A DNA stretch of 64,000 nt from Streptomyces genisteinicus (GCF_014489615.1 NZ_CP060825.1:6866001-6930000); one strand, 5' to 3'. Positions 44,393 to 53,636 are shown, numbered from the stretch's first letter. Made by a program: numbers and translations. Notes: generated by a model from the letters alone, not told the origin.

Positions 44393-45607
44393 TCAGCCGG
44401 GAACCTGCCCCACCTCCAAGGTGGGCATATAGCTGCCCGCCAAGCGCTCGTAGATCACGAGCTGCGGGTGCACCTGCGGATGGTGAGCACGGCCCAGGGC
44501 GATTGCTGCGGAGAGGGGAACGGCAAGCAGGACGTGCAGGCGGCGCAGCGACTTTGCCTCTCTTTCCAGCCGCGCGAGAAGCGTCCGTAGGGTTTTCTCC
44601 ATTTGTTGTAGTGACGCCCGGCACCGCAGTATGTCCGGACCGGCCTTCGTGCCCACCGGGCTGACCTCGTAGCGGCGCAGCGCCGTAAGCTCCCGCGGAA
44701 CCTCAGAAGGGGCGATGATCCCGGAGATGTTCATCACGACGACAGCCTCGTCCTCGTCGGCCCCGGCCCGAACCGGATGCGCGGCGAACTCGGTGACCGG
44801 GCCGCTCTCGGCAGACCACACCCAGGACTGCTCGTGCCGATGACGTTGGTAGACGTCCGTCGGCACGGTGTCGTCCAAGAGCGACCCGAGATAGACCAGC
44901 AATGGCAGACGCGCGAATCCGAACACGCTCACGTGCTGCACGGATTCCCGCTCTATCCCTGGTCGCAGCCGGTTGAGGACCACGTCATCGATGACCTTGG
45001 TCGCCTGCCGATAGTAGTGACGGCTGGCCTCGGCGGCAGATTCTGCGTCCCAGCCAGCGGCTGCCTGCTCGCCGGGAGTGTGCCGCAGATCTATCTCCAC
45101 ACCGTGCCGGGTGTAGGACTCCAGGTACAAAGGAAATCGGCGGCCTGCCGTCACAGCGTCCGCAGCGGTCTCCCGCGACAGCTCGACCGCATTTCCGTGC
45201 ACCGACCCCACCATCCGCACCACCGTGGTGGCCCTCTCCGGCCCCAGCGCGGTCAGGTGCCTGACACGGTCCTCATGCTCCTGCTTCACACGGCGCAGCC
45301 ATTCGACGGTGAAGACGTCCAGCGTGGCCTTCGCATCGATCTCCATATGTTGCTGGGCACACAGCAGCATCAGATTATCTGCCTCATCCCGCAACGCCTT
45401 CTCCAACATATCCCCGCCGCGCGGCGAGCGCGGATCAGTGCTCTGCCCGACGATGTGCGCGACCTCCCCCAAAGGAAGCGTCCGTGCCGACATCGCCCCC
45501 TCCAGCAGGTACGTGTTGCACAGCATGCACCTGCCTCCACTGCGGACCCACACGGCGAGAACCGCTGTGGATGAAGGACGGCTTCGCTTCCCTCCGCTCC
45601 CGCTCAT
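44393..45607 (-). CDS. cap5: Cap5: HNH endonuclease fused to SAVED sensor (CBASS effector)
   Basis: 404 residues from ATG 45607, chosen because GGAGG lies eight bases upstream; an ATG five codons earlier lacks spacing. HNH nuclease: Cys27-x-x-Cys30, EVAHIVGQ with His51, DNLMLLCAQQHMEID with Asn78 and His87. The C-terminal half is a SAVED domain (VSVFGFARLPLLVYLGSLL, HEQSWVW, LHVLLAVPLSAAIALGR, PQLVIYER), which binds the cyclic nucleotide and drives oligomerisation and DNA cutting. It is convergent with the CD-NTase/Cap2 pair instead of lying in one operon, but completes the system. Confidence 0.88.
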   Translation of the reverse strand: MSGSGGKRSRPSSTAVLAVWVRSGGRCMLCNTYLLEGAMSARTLPLGEVAHIVGQSTDPRSPRGGDMLEKALRDEADNLMLLCAQQHMEIDAKATLDVFTVEWLRRVKQEHEDRVRHLTALGPERATTVVRMVGSVHGNAVELSRETAADAVTAGRRFPLYLESYTRHGVEIDLRHTPGEQAAAGWDAESAAEASRHYYRQATKVIDDVVLNRLRPGIERESVQHVSVFGFARLPLLVYLGSLLDDTVPTDVYQRHRHEQSWVWSAESGPVTEFAAHPVRAGADEDEAVVVMNISGIIAPSEVPRELTALRRYEVSPVGTKAGPDILRCRASLQQMEKTLRTLLARLEREAKSLRRLHVLLAVPLSAAIALGRAHHPQVHPQLVIYERLAGSYMPTLEVGQVPG

Positions 45608-45908
45608 AAGCACTGCCTCCATCCCTTCGCGAGCAGATCAGACGCTAGACGAAACCTCTCCTGACACCAGGGGGACTTGACAAATCGCGGCGCACCTGGG
45701 GATGTGGACGCGAGGACGTGTCCGTGGCGGACCGAGACGCGCCCGTAGTAGGGCTTCGAATGCCTCAGCAAGCTGCCGGCATATCCAGCCCCCGCTGCAC
45801 TTGCGAGTCATGCGGCCGGTGGGGCGCCAGCTGCGCCTCGACTTCACTGCGGCCCGACGTGTCGGTCCTCATCGCCCCGGCGGAGCTTACTAACACCGAC
45901 CACCTCGT
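45608..45908. other. Intergenic region between cap5 and the integrase remnant
   Basis: About 300 bp. It should contain the cap5 promoter on the minus strand. Small frames on the plus strand have no recognisable product, and homology to the intact integrase begins only near 45909. Confidence 0.4.
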
Positions 45909-46545
45909 GTCCTTCACCCAGCTCTATGCGGAGAAGAAGACCACGGCGCCCACCGTGGCGGCGGCCCGCCGCGAACTTGGTCAGCTGACGGTCGAGGAGT
46001 ACGCCAGGCAGTGGCGACCTCGGCAGCGCCGGATGGCTGAGTACTCCACCGGCTGGCACGTCGGCAGTTCGATCAACGTGCACATCGTCCCGCCCTTGGG
46101 ATCGCGGAAGCTGAACTCGATCATGCCCACGATGGTCGAGAGTCGCGGACTTTGAACGTGAACAACGCCGTGGATAAGGATGTGTACCGGGTGCGGGAGC
46201 GGATCCACTCCAACACGCTGAGGCCAGCGAAGCTGAAGCACCGCAAGGTGGGCGAGTTCCGGGAGGTGCCGCTGCCGCGGTCGGTGCGGGAAGCGATCGA
46301 GGAGAAGCACGGCACGACGAAGGACGGCTATCTGCTGAGTGGGCCGGGTTGCTACTTCACCGAGGGCATGGAGCGGCGTCGGGTGAGGAGGCTCTTCGCG
46401 GACCTCCCGCCAGAGAAGGGGGTGGGCATGTACGGCTTCCGGAACTGCTTCGCCTCGAACGCTCACGGCAGCGGCATCCCCATCACCGACGTCGCGGAAC
46501 CGATGGGGCACAAGTCCATCCAAGAGACGTACCGCACCTACCGGT
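45909..46545 (+). pseudogene. Decayed integrase, relative of the intact gene at 32.4 kb
   Basis: From FTQLYAEKKTTAPT onwards this matches the integrase at 32406 almost residue for residue, but the N-terminal arm is missing. About 280 bp is deleted in the middle (between MVES and VNNAVDKDVYRVRE), shifting the frame at about 46150. Two codons before the conserved EKHGTTKDGYLL are also lost, the catalytic FRHYFAS reads FRNCFAS, and homology stops after YRTYRY. It cannot be active. It closes the 12-kb defence segment opened by the intact copy, suggesting two related insertions at or near one site. Confidence 0.88.
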
Positions 46546-46660
46546 ACAGAAGTCGATTCCTGGGTGCGTTTGGCGCAAAGTCGTTAACATCTCGGCAAGT
46601 TGGAGTTCTCGGCGTTGGGTTGGCCGTCGGAGTCGCCGGGATCTTCAGCACGTTCCTTGT

Positions 46661-46689
46661 CCGCCCTCGCGCTTTCGCCGCGAGGGCGG
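46661..46689. terminator. Strong hairpin at the end of the pst operon
   Basis: Perfect 11-base arms CCGCCCTCGCG (46661-46671) and CGCGAGGGCGG (46679-46689) with a 7-base loop, 38 bp beyond the pstB stop. Probable terminator for the minus-strand transporter operon. Confidence 0.6.
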
Positions 46690-46726
46690 ACCCAGGTCCA
46701 TCGAGTCCCGCAGGGCGGACGAGCGT

Positions 46727-47461
46727 TCAGATCGCGGCTGCGGATGGCTCGCAGGTGTTCGTCAGGTCGATGCGGACCGTCCGGTCGCAGAGCCGTTCCA
46801 CCTGTGCGGGGTCGTGCGAGACGAGCAGGACCGTCCGGTTGCCCCGCAGAGCCGCCACGGACTCCTCGACCGTGTCACGGCTCCGCTCGTCCAGAGCGCT
46901 CGTCGGCTCGTCGAGCAGGAGGGCCGCCGGTTCGAGGGCCAAGGCCCGCGCCAGACACAGCCGTTGACGCTGACCGTTGGAGAGCGTCTGGGCCGGCGTG
47001 TCCAGCCGGTCGGAGACCTCGCCCCACAGGCCCGCCTCGCGCAGCGCCTGCTCGACGCGGTCGTGCATCTCTGCCCGGGACGCCCGCACCAGGTGACGGA
47101 GGCCGAACAGGGCGTTGTCCAGGATGCTGCCGCCGAAGACCACGGGGGTCTGCGGCACGAGGACGACGGTGCTGCGCAGGTCGGCGTCGCCCTTGCCGTA
47201 GCGGACCGGACGTCCGAGGACCTCGACCTCGCCCTGACGGCGGAGCCCGTGGGGCAGCAGGTCGACCAGGGCGCGGAGCACGGTCGATTTGCCCGCGCCC
47301 GACGGGCCGCACAGGCCTGTGGTGGATCCGGCGGCCAGCTCGAACGTCACCGGTCCGACCAGGCGCTTGGTGCCGTCGAGGATCTGCAGGTCGCGGGCCG
47401 CGATGACGGTCCCGTCGACGATCTTGTCCGTGGTCGTGGCAGCTGTTGTCACGTCGTCCAT
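46727..47461 (-). CDS. pstB: PstB-like phosphate (or arsenate) ABC transporter ATPase
   Basis: 244 residues from ATG 47461, which overlaps the permease stop by 13 bp; the open frame runs on upstream but is only a shadow of the permease. Walker A CGPSGAGKST, signature LSNGQRQRL (Asn where most have Gly), Walker B ALLLDEPTSALDE, and the H-loop SHDP. Powers the PstCA channel. Slightly shorter than typical PstB (about 258) and with a divergent signature, so a specialised paralogue is likely and the housekeeping pst operon is elsewhere. Confidence 0.8.
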   Translation of the reverse strand: MDDVTTAATTTDKIVDGTVIAARDLQILDGTKRLVGPVTFELAAGSTTGLCGPSGAGKSTVLRALVDLLPHGLRRQGEVEVLGRPVRYGKGDADLRSTVVLVPQTPVVFGGSILDNALFGLRHLVRASRAEMHDRVEQALREAGLWGEVSDRLDTPAQTLSNGQRQRLCLARALALEPAALLLDEPTSALDERSRDTVEESVAALRGNRTVLLVSHDPAQVERLCDRTVRIDLTNTCEPSAAAI

Positions 47462-49281
47462 CGTCGTGCTCCTTCGAAGCGGTTGCGCAGGAGGACCGCC
47501 AGGCTGAGCAGGCCCGCGGTGATCAGGACCAGGACGAGGGCGCTGCCCCACGCCTGGGCGATCGCCTCGGGGGCGCCAGAGTCCTGCGACAGGGTGAAGA
47601 TGTGCGTGGGCAGGGCCTGGACCGGAGCGTTGACGATGCCGGTGGGGAGGGCGGGAGCCCCGAAGAACACCGTGGCGGTGAAGATCAGAGGTGCCGTCTC
47701 GCCCGCCGCGCGGGCCAGGCCGAGCAGCAGGCCGGTGAGCGTGGCCGGCCAGGTGTACGGGATGACCACGGAGCGGACGTACTGCGAGCTGGTGAGGCCC
47801 AGGGCCAATGCGGCCTCGGTGATCTCCGCCGGCATGCTCCGGATCCGGCCCGCGGTGGTGAGGGCCACCACCGGCACCACCACGGGCACCAGGACCACGG
47901 CGCCGGCCAGCCAGGAACGGCCCCAGCCCATGGTCGTGCAGAAGAGGACGTACCCCGCGAGGCCCAGCAGGATGGTCGGCGTCCCGCCGATCGCCACGGT
48001 CAGCGTCTCCAGGACGCGGGCGGTCTTCGCGGAGGCACGCGTGCCGATCACGATGCCTGCTCCGTAGCCGAGCGGAAGGGCGATCAGCGCCGTCGTCGCG
48101 AGGAGCAGGAGCGTACCGAGGATCTGGTCGCGGATGCCGCCACCTGCCGCGCCTTCGGAGGGTGAGAACCAGAAGACCGGATTGAGTGCCGCGCCGCCGC
48201 GGGCCAACAGGATGCCGAGCATGCCGACGAGCAGAGCCCCCGGCAGCAGCAAGGCCCCGAGACGGACGACCGTGGTGACCCGGTCCTTCGGAGTGCGCAG
48301 CCATGCGGAGGACCGACGGGCGCGCGGGGCGCGCGCGGTCCGTCCCGTGGAGCCGCGGGTGCCCCAGACGGTGGCTGCGGCGACCAGGGCCAGCAGGATG
48401 ACGCCCAGTCCGCACAGTGCTGCGAAGTACGGGCCGGAGGTGCCCGCCAGCATCGGCTCTGGACCGGCCAGCTTGGTGGTGAGCGTCTGACCGGGGCGGA
48501 CGAGGGAAGAGAAGATGTCCCCCAGCGACTGAGGCAACCGTCCGTCGGCGCGGCCGATGACCATGAAGACCGCGATGGCCTCGCCCAGTGCGCGGGCCAG
48601 GCCGAGGAGGACGCCGGCGCGCATGCCCGACCGGGCCTGGGGCAGGACGGCGGATCGGACGACCTCCCTGCGGGTCAGACCGAGGGAGTACGCCGCCTCG
48701 CGGTACCGGCCGGGTACGGCGGACAGTGCGTCCACGCTGACCGCCACGATCGTCGGCATGATCATCACGGCGAGGACGATGCCGGCGGCGAGAAGGCTGT
48801 CGCCGCCCGGCACGTCACCGAGGTCTGCCACGAACGGCCGGATCACCAGGATGCCGATCAGGCCGTAGACGATGGAGGGGACCGCTGCCAGGAGTTCGAT
48901 GCTCAGGCGCAGTGGCTTGGCAAGACGGGGCGGCAGGTACTCGGACAGAGCGACGGCCGCCGCCCAGCCGATCGGCACGGCGAGCGCCAGTGCCAGGACG
49001 CATACGGCCGCCGAGCCGTAGATCATGGCCAGGCCGCCGAAGGCGAGGGTGCCCGGATTCCAGGTGGACGAGGTGAACAGGGCCGCCCAGTCGACGGTAC
49101 CGCTTGCGATGCCCGTGACCAGGTAGCCGAGCAGGACCACGAGGGTGAGCAGCACGGACAGGACGCCGCTGTACGCCCAACCCCAGACCCATCTCGCCCG
49201 GCTGCCGCGGCCGCTCCCGGAGGAGGGCCGCGGCAGGGTGGGTCCGGGCGCCTGGGCGGGGCGCTCCAGAGTGAGACCCAT
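47449..49281 (-). CDS. PstC-PstA fused permease
   Basis: 610 residues containing two complete Pst permease units. The first (about residues 30-305) reads as PstC, with YGSAAVCVLALALAVPIGWAAAV, VPSIVYGLIGILV and the EAA loop EAAYSLGLTRREVVRSAVLP. A charged linker (TGRTARAPRARRSSAW) leads to the second (about 325-600), PstA-like with IGGTPTILLGLAGYV and EAALALGLTSSQYVRSVVIP. PstC and PstA are normally separate proteins forming a heterodimer, so the fusion locks stoichiometry. Its start is two bases after the pstS stop. Near an arsenic cluster it may import arsenate as well as phosphate. Confidence 0.85.
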   Translation of the reverse strand: MGLTLERPAQAPGPTLPRPSSGSGRGSRARWVWGWAYSGVLSVLLTLVVLLGYLVTGIASGTVDWAALFTSSTWNPGTLAFGGLAMIYGSAAVCVLALALAVPIGWAAAVALSEYLPPRLAKPLRLSIELLAAVPSIVYGLIGILVIRPFVADLGDVPGGDSLLAAGIVLAVMIMPTIVAVSVDALSAVPGRYREAAYSLGLTRREVVRSAVLPQARSGMRAGVLLGLARALGEAIAVFMVIGRADGRLPQSLGDIFSSLVRPGQTLTTKLAGPEPMLAGTSGPYFAALCGLGVILLALVAAATVWGTRGSTGRTARAPRARRSSAWLRTPKDRVTTVVRLGALLLPGALLVGMLGILLARGGAALNPVFWFSPSEGAAGGGIRDQILGTLLLLATTALIALPLGYGAGIVIGTRASAKTARVLETLTVAIGGTPTILLGLAGYVLFCTTMGWGRSWLAGAVVLVPVVVPVVALTTAGRIRSMPAEITEAALALGLTSSQYVRSVVIPYTWPATLTGLLLGLARAAGETAPLIFTATVFFGAPALPTGIVNAPVQALPTHIFTLSQDSGAPEAIAQAWGSALVLVLITAGLLSLAVLLRNRFEGARRWTT

Positions 49282-49283
49282 GG

Positions 49284-50204
49284 TCAGAGGCCCATCTGCT
49301 CGCGCGTGAGGTAGCCGTGCTTCGGCAGCAACTTCTGGCCCTCGGCCGAGAGGATGTAGTCGATGTACTGCTTGACGGTGCCCTTCGGCTTGCCGTTGGT
49401 GATCATGTACAGAGGACGGGTCATCGGGTACTTGCCGGACGCCACGTTCGCCAGGGTGGGGGCGACGCCCTCCAGAGGCACGGCGACCAGTTCGGGGTGA
49501 CCGTCGATGAAGCCGGTCGACAGCGGGGCGACGGAACCGCGGGTGGAGTTCAGCTTGTTGCGGGTCTCCAGGTTGCCGCCGACGATGGCGTAGTTCGCGG
49601 ACTTGGGAGGGGCCGGCGGGTCGTCCTTGCCGTAGATGAACTTGTCGAGCACCTCACGGGTGCCGCGGCCGGGCTCCTTGTCGTACACGAAGACCTGGAG
49701 GTCGGGACCGCCGACCTCCTTCCAGTTGGTGATCTTCCCCTCGAACAGGCCCGCCACCTGCGCCTTGGACAGGCCCTTGACCCCGCCGTCGGCCACTTCC
49801 TTCGTGATGATGACGCCGACGGCGTCCGCGCCGATCTGTGTGGTGACGAAGTCCGTGTTGGGATAAGCCTTTTGATCCTTCTCGGACATGGGCTTGGAGC
49901 TGAGCGCGATGTTGATCTGGCCGGTCCCGAGCTGGGAGATTCCGCCGGCGGAGCCGCCCTGGGTGGCGACGGTGATGTTCAGGCCCTTGGTCTTGAGGGC
50001 CTCGGCGGCGTCGGAGGCGACCGGAGCCACGGTGGTGGAGCCGCTGGCCTGAATGGCGTCCGAGTCGGCCTTCGCGGCGCCGGCGCAGCCGGTCAGGGCG
50101 GCTGAGAGGAGGAGGGCGGCGGAAGCGGCAGAGGCGCTCTGCCGGACGCGCAGTCCGGTGATGCGCGATGCTCTGCTGCGGATGTCGGTGGACGTGAAAG
50201 ACAT
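49284..50204 (-). CDS. pstS: PstS-like substrate-binding lipoprotein
   Basis: 306 residues from ATG 50204 (MSFTSTDIRS); the frame is open further up without a good ribosome site. Lipoprotein signal with lipobox LTGC, Cys40. Mature protein starts the PstS pattern IQASGSTTVAPVASDAAEAL, then TQGGSAGGISQL, IALSSKPMSEKD, GKITNWKEVGGPD, KEPGRGTREVLDKFI and GKYPMTRPLYM. It binds the oxyanion outside the membrane for PstCA-B. Whether it separates arsenate from phosphate cannot be seen. The 855-bp gap to arsL separates it from the divergent biosynthetic operon. Confidence 0.85.
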   Translation of the reverse strand: MSFTSTDIRSRASRITGLRVRQSASAASAALLLSAALTGCAGAAKADSDAIQASGSTTVAPVASDAAEALKTKGLNITVATQGGSAGGISQLGTGQINIALSSKPMSEKDQKAYPNTDFVTTQIGADAVGVIITKEVADGGVKGLSKAQVAGLFEGKITNWKEVGGPDLQVFVYDKEPGRGTREVLDKFIYGKDDPPAPPKSANYAIVGGNLETRNKLNSTRGSVAPLSTGFIDGHPELVAVPLEGVAPTLANVASGKYPMTRPLYMITNGKPKGTVKQYIDYILSAEGQKLLPKHGYLTREQMGL

Positions 50205-50922
50205 GGCGGTGCCTTTGCGGTGTTGGAGGGGGTGGGAGTCAGGGAAAAGCCGTCGGCGGATCGCCGCGGCCAGGGCCCATGTGACAAGTAGGTCTGCGGT
50301 CGGGATGTGGAAGGGGCGCGGCAGTGCCGCCGTTGGCACCCCGTCGCGTGGACGAGGCGGGCGGAATCGTGGCGAGCCTGGAGGCGCTCCGCGGGCGCGG
50401 TGCGAGACACCGAGGTTGCGGGTGACGGCTGCCGGCAATACGCAGCCGAGACGCCCCTGCGATCCTCACCGCGTTCCCCGTTGAACCCGCTCAGGACCCT
50501 TGGGCCGCCGTGGGACGCCGGTGACCTGAGCGATGATGCTCGGCCCACTCCCCATTGACAGGGCTGAAGCATCAAGGCATCGGTACCCGTTCACCCGCTG
50601 ACCCCGGGTGCGGACCGCGATGCCGTGGGCGAACGCTACCGCCTCCCAGTCGCCCTGGCGAGATCTTCAGGGGCGAAATCATCGATGATCAGCGATTGAA
50701 TTTGAGTCACACGCCGGGCCGGCGGGTGAGCTGCCGGAGGTCGGCCACGAATTCCGAGGACGCGTGGGTCGCTGGTCCACACCCTCGCTCCTTGCAGCTT
50801 CAAGCGCTGTGAACAACCGGATGCAAGCGCGTGACCTCTCTTCGCAACCAGCCGCAGACGAGGACGAATCGGGGCAGCGGTGCTCGGTGGCAACGAGGGG
50901 TCGGGAGACGGCCTTTCAGTCA
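50205..50922. other. Intergenic region between pstS and the arsL promoter
   Basis: Over 700 bp without a recognisable gene; it should hold the pstS promoter. A single GTTCACC (50589-50595) resembles half of a Streptomyces PHO box but lacks a good second repeat and points away from pstS. Confidence 0.4.
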
Positions 50923-51006
50923 TTCATCGATCTATTGACATACATCGCTCAACGCTGGCAGGGTTCCGGCCGTCGGTCGACAGCGTCGTTACCGATCTGG
51001 GCTCTG
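50923..51006 (+). promoter_or_regulatory. arsL promoter/operator, copy 1 of an ~83-bp repeat
   Basis: Nearly identical to 62015-62097 upstream of the ATP-grasp gene (about ten differences). It contains a consensus -35 TTGACA (50935-50940), an 18-base spacer and a weak -10 CAGGGT (50959-50964). Overlapping the -35 and spacer is an ArsR-like inverted repeat, ATTGA-10-TCAAC here and perfect ATTGA-10-TCAAT in copy 2. The shared part continues about 40 bp downstream into the leader. Most likely both units answer to the same arsenic-sensing repressor. Confidence 0.7.
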
Positions 51007-51059
51007 ACCCGGCCCCAACTCGATTCGTCACGCTCCTTGATCACTCCCTGGGGGGAAGT

Positions 51060-52310
51060 GTGAGTAGTCCCCGTGTTCTGGTTGCCTCCGCGTTCGAAGC
51101 GGAGCTCCAGCCCTTGACGTCCGCGTGTGCGGCCGCCGCTCTGCAGCAGCACGGCGCGGACGTCGTCGGCTGGGACGCGCACCTGCTTCCCGACGCCCTT
51201 CCGGAGGGCCCCTTCGACCTCACGCTCGTCTCGGTCCAGCAGTTCGAGGGTCTCGAGCGGGGGATCGCTCTGGCCCGCAGGGTGAAGGCGGCGTACGGCA
51301 CCACGGTCGTGACCTTCGGCCAGTACGCGCAGATGAACCACCGCGAGTTCCTCGATGTCGCCGACGGCATCATCATGGAGGAGCCCGAGCTCATCAGCGA
51401 GGAGTTGGCCCGGCTCGCCGCCGGCACCATCGCGCTCGACGCGGTGCCCGCCCTGATGACCCGCGCGGGCATGCGGCCCAAGCCCCCGCGCCGGCGCATC
51501 TCGGTCACCAAGCCCGCCCGGGACCTCTTCCCCTCCCTCGTGCACTACCCGGCGCATCACTCGCCGTTCGGCCTGATGGGCAACATCGAGGCGTCCCGCG
51601 GCTGCCACCACAAGTGCACGTACTGCTCCGTCTACGGCGCGTACGACGGCGGCGTCGCCGCCTACGACGGCGACAGCGTTCTGGCCGACGCCCTGCAGCT
51701 GGCGGAGGAGGGCGTCCGGCACTTCTGCTTCATCGACGCCGAATTCTTCAACTCCCGCACCATCGGCATCGGTGTGGTCGAGCGACTGGTCGAGGCCATC
51801 GGCCCGATCACGTTCGAGTTCACCACCCGCGTCGACCACGTCCTCGACTACACCAAGGAACTGGAGAAGCTCGTCTCGCTCGGGCTGCGCCGCGTCACCT
51901 GCGCACTCGAGTTCCCCTCCAACCGCATCCTGCGCATCTTCGACAAGCACATCGACGTCGACCACATGCGTGAGGCGGTCGACGAGGCCGAGCGGATCGG
52001 CTTCGAGCTCTACCCGACGTTCATCCCGTTCACCCCGTGGATCGAGTACGAGGAACTCCTCGGCTTCGAGGACTGGCTGGTCGAGACGGGCCTCGCCCGC
52101 GTCACCGACCCCACCGCCCTGCAGACGCGGCTGCTGCTGTTCAAGGGCTCCCCGCTGCTCTCGTCGCCCTGGATGGAGGACATCGCCACGGTCGACCGCG
52201 GCTTCTGGGTGGAGTGGACCCACCCCGACAAGCGCGTCGAGGAACTCTGGCAGGAGCGTCGCACCGACGCCGAGGACGCGGGCAAGATCCGCTGCTGCGT
52301 GAAGTGCTGA
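51060..52310 (+). CDS. arsL: ArsL-type radical SAM enzyme (arsinothricin pathway, RCCVKC tail)
   Basis: 416 residues from GTG 51060 behind GGGGGGAAG; the frame runs upstream but would cross the promoter repeat. Residues 1-125 form a B12-binding-like Rossmann region lacking the cobalamin His motif. The radical SAM core has Cys182, Cys186 and Cys189 in GCHHKCTYC. The protein ends RCCVKC (411-416). In Burkholderia gladioli ArsL the equivalent RCCLKC tail binds As(III), and the enzyme cleaves SAM the non-canonical way, transferring the 3-amino-3-carboxypropyl group to arsenic to give hydroxyarsinothricin and methylthioadenosine. With arsM in the same operon the call is strong. First gene of a four-gene operon. 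Confidence 0.85.
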   Translation: MSSPRVLVASAFEAELQPLTSACAAAALQQHGADVVGWDAHLLPDALPEGPFDLTLVSVQQFEGLERGIALARRVKAAYGTTVVTFGQYAQMNHREFLDVADGIIMEEPELISEELARLAAGTIALDAVPALMTRAGMRPKPPRRRISVTKPARDLFPSLVHYPAHHSPFGLMGNIEASRGCHHKCTYCSVYGAYDGGVAAYDGDSVLADALQLAEEGVRHFCFIDAEFFNSRTIGIGVVERLVEAIGPITFEFTTRVDHVLDYTKELEKLVSLGLRRVTCALEFPSNRILRIFDKHIDVDHMREAVDEAERIGFELYPTFIPFTPWIEYEELLGFEDWLVETGLARVTDPTALQTRLLLFKGSPLLSSPWMEDIATVDRGFWVEWTHPDKRVEELWQERRTDAEDAGKIRCCVKC

Positions 52311-52340
52311 CCCACCCGCTCACAAGAAAAGGACACTGAC

Positions 52341-53600
52341 ATGGGTGGATCACCCCGCGTCGTCATCTCCACCGGCCAGGCCCTCCCGGACATGGATTGG
52401 ACCGGCGAGCTCGCAGGTCTCACCGATTCGTGGCCGTACCTCGGACCCACCTGGCTCCGCGCCACGGAGAAGGTACTCCCCGACGTCCAGCCCTGGCACA
52501 CCCTCGCCCACCGCGCCCGCGGCGAGCTGGCCCTCCTCCCCGGCTACATCCTCACCACCCCGCCGGTCGTCGACCACGAGCCGCGCACCTACCTCGGATG
52601 GCAGGCGCCCTCCGGTGAGGAGGTGTGCTGCGGCGCCGAGACCGACGCCGCACGCAGCGCCGAGGTCGACGCCCTGGGAACCGAGCCGTTCTTCCCGACG
52701 CTCCTGCTCGGCTCCCCGCTGGGCTACCGCACCGAGGTCGCCTACAACTTCTGGACTCCCACCCTGATGGGGTCCATCGTCGAGAAGCTCGTGCCCGCCG
52801 CGTTCGAGGCGGGCATCCGCTGCATCGTCGCCCCCTGGGTACCCAGCCGCCGCGGCAACGACGCCCTCGTCGACGGGCTCGACGCCGCCGGCGCGTCCAC
52901 CACCTTCTGGGGCTACGAGGACTTCATGAGCCTCGACGCGCCGAACTGGGAAGGACATCTCGCCGCCCTGCCGCTGAAGAAGCGCCAGCGCATCAAGGGC
53001 GATGTCCGCCGTGCCGAGGCCGCCGGCGTGACCATCGAGCGCGTCGACGGGACCGACATCCGGCCCTACGTCGCCCGCATCGCCGAACTCACCTGCCTCA
53101 ACAGGGAGAAGAACGGAGCCGGCGAGGAGCCCGAGCACATCATCGGCATCCTCTCCGCTCTCATCGACGAGGGCGCGGACGTCCGCGCCTACCTCGGCTA
53201 CAAGGACGGCGGGCTGGTCGCCACCTGCGTCACCATCCGCAAGAACCACCGCCTCTTCCCGAAGTGGGCCGGTTTCGACTACGCCGCGATCGGCGAGCGC
53301 AGCGGCATCTACTTCGCCCTCGTCCTGGACGCGCCCGTCCGCGACGCCTACGCCGAAGGGCTCCGCACCGTCGAGTTCGGCGCCGGAGCCCACCAGGCGA
53401 AGGCCCTGCGCGGCTGCACTCCGCGCGAAGTCCGTACGTCGATGCTGCTCTCCGACCCGGCGTTGCGGCCGCAGGCGAGCGCCTGGCTCGACGCCTTCGG
53501 CAACAGCAGGCGCGTCGCGTTCGGCGCCGCGTCCCCCGCCCCGGCCCAGCCCGCGAACCTGCCCCTCTTGGGCGGCTCCGGCGACAGCTGCTGCGGCTGA
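52341..53600 (+). CDS. FemAB-like / GNAT-fold acyl (aminoacyl) transferase
   Basis: 419 residues, 30 bp after arsL. The pattern TDSWPYLGPTWLRATEKVLPD, the central KKRQRIKGDVRRAEAAGVTIE and the C-terminal FDYAAIGERSGIYFALVLDAPVRDA fit the FemAB_like (peptidogalycan) family of double-GNAT-fold proteins. FemAB relatives transfer amino acids from aminoacyl-tRNA to amino groups, and a GNAT domain in dehydrophos synthesis does this to a phosphonate peptide. It may cap arsinothricin with an amino acid for product formation or self-protection. The C-terminus is GDSCCG, a vicinal Cys pair that may contact arsenic. Confidence 0.65.
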   Translation: MGGSPRVVISTGQALPDMDWTGELAGLTDSWPYLGPTWLRATEKVLPDVQPWHTLAHRARGELALLPGYILTTPPVVDHEPRTYLGWQAPSGEEVCCGAETDAARSAEVDALGTEPFFPTLLLGSPLGYRTEVAYNFWTPTLMGSIVEKLVPAAFEAGIRCIVAPWVPSRRGNDALVDGLDAAGASTTFWGYEDFMSLDAPNWEGHLAALPLKKRQRIKGDVRRAEAAGVTIERVDGTDIRPYVARIAELTCLNREKNGAGEEPEHIIGILSALIDEGADVRAYLGYKDGGLVATCVTIRKNHRLFPKWAGFDYAAIGERSGIYFALVLDAPVRDAYAEGLRTVEFGAGAHQAKALRGCTPREVRTSMLLSDPALRPQASAWLDAFGNSRRVAFGAASPAPAQPANLPLLGGSGDSCCG

Positions 53601-53636
53601 TCCGCCCGGTTCCACGACAAGGACGAGAAGGACCAC

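Noticed and set aside
48134..48490. Plus-strand frames over the pst permease region
   Set aside because: The minus strand encodes clear membrane helices and EAA loops of PstC/PstA; the opposite frames have no motifs.
50589..50600. GTTCACC resembling a PHO box near pstS
   Set aside because: Only one good heptamer, no second repeat at the right spacing, and wrong orientation for the minus-strand pstS.
51060..51420. Cobalamin-dependent radical SAM methylase for the arsL candidate
   Set aside because: The N-terminal domain resembles a B12-binding fold but lacks the D-x-H-x-x-G ligand motif, and the RCCVKC tail plus ArsM neighbour point to ArsL.
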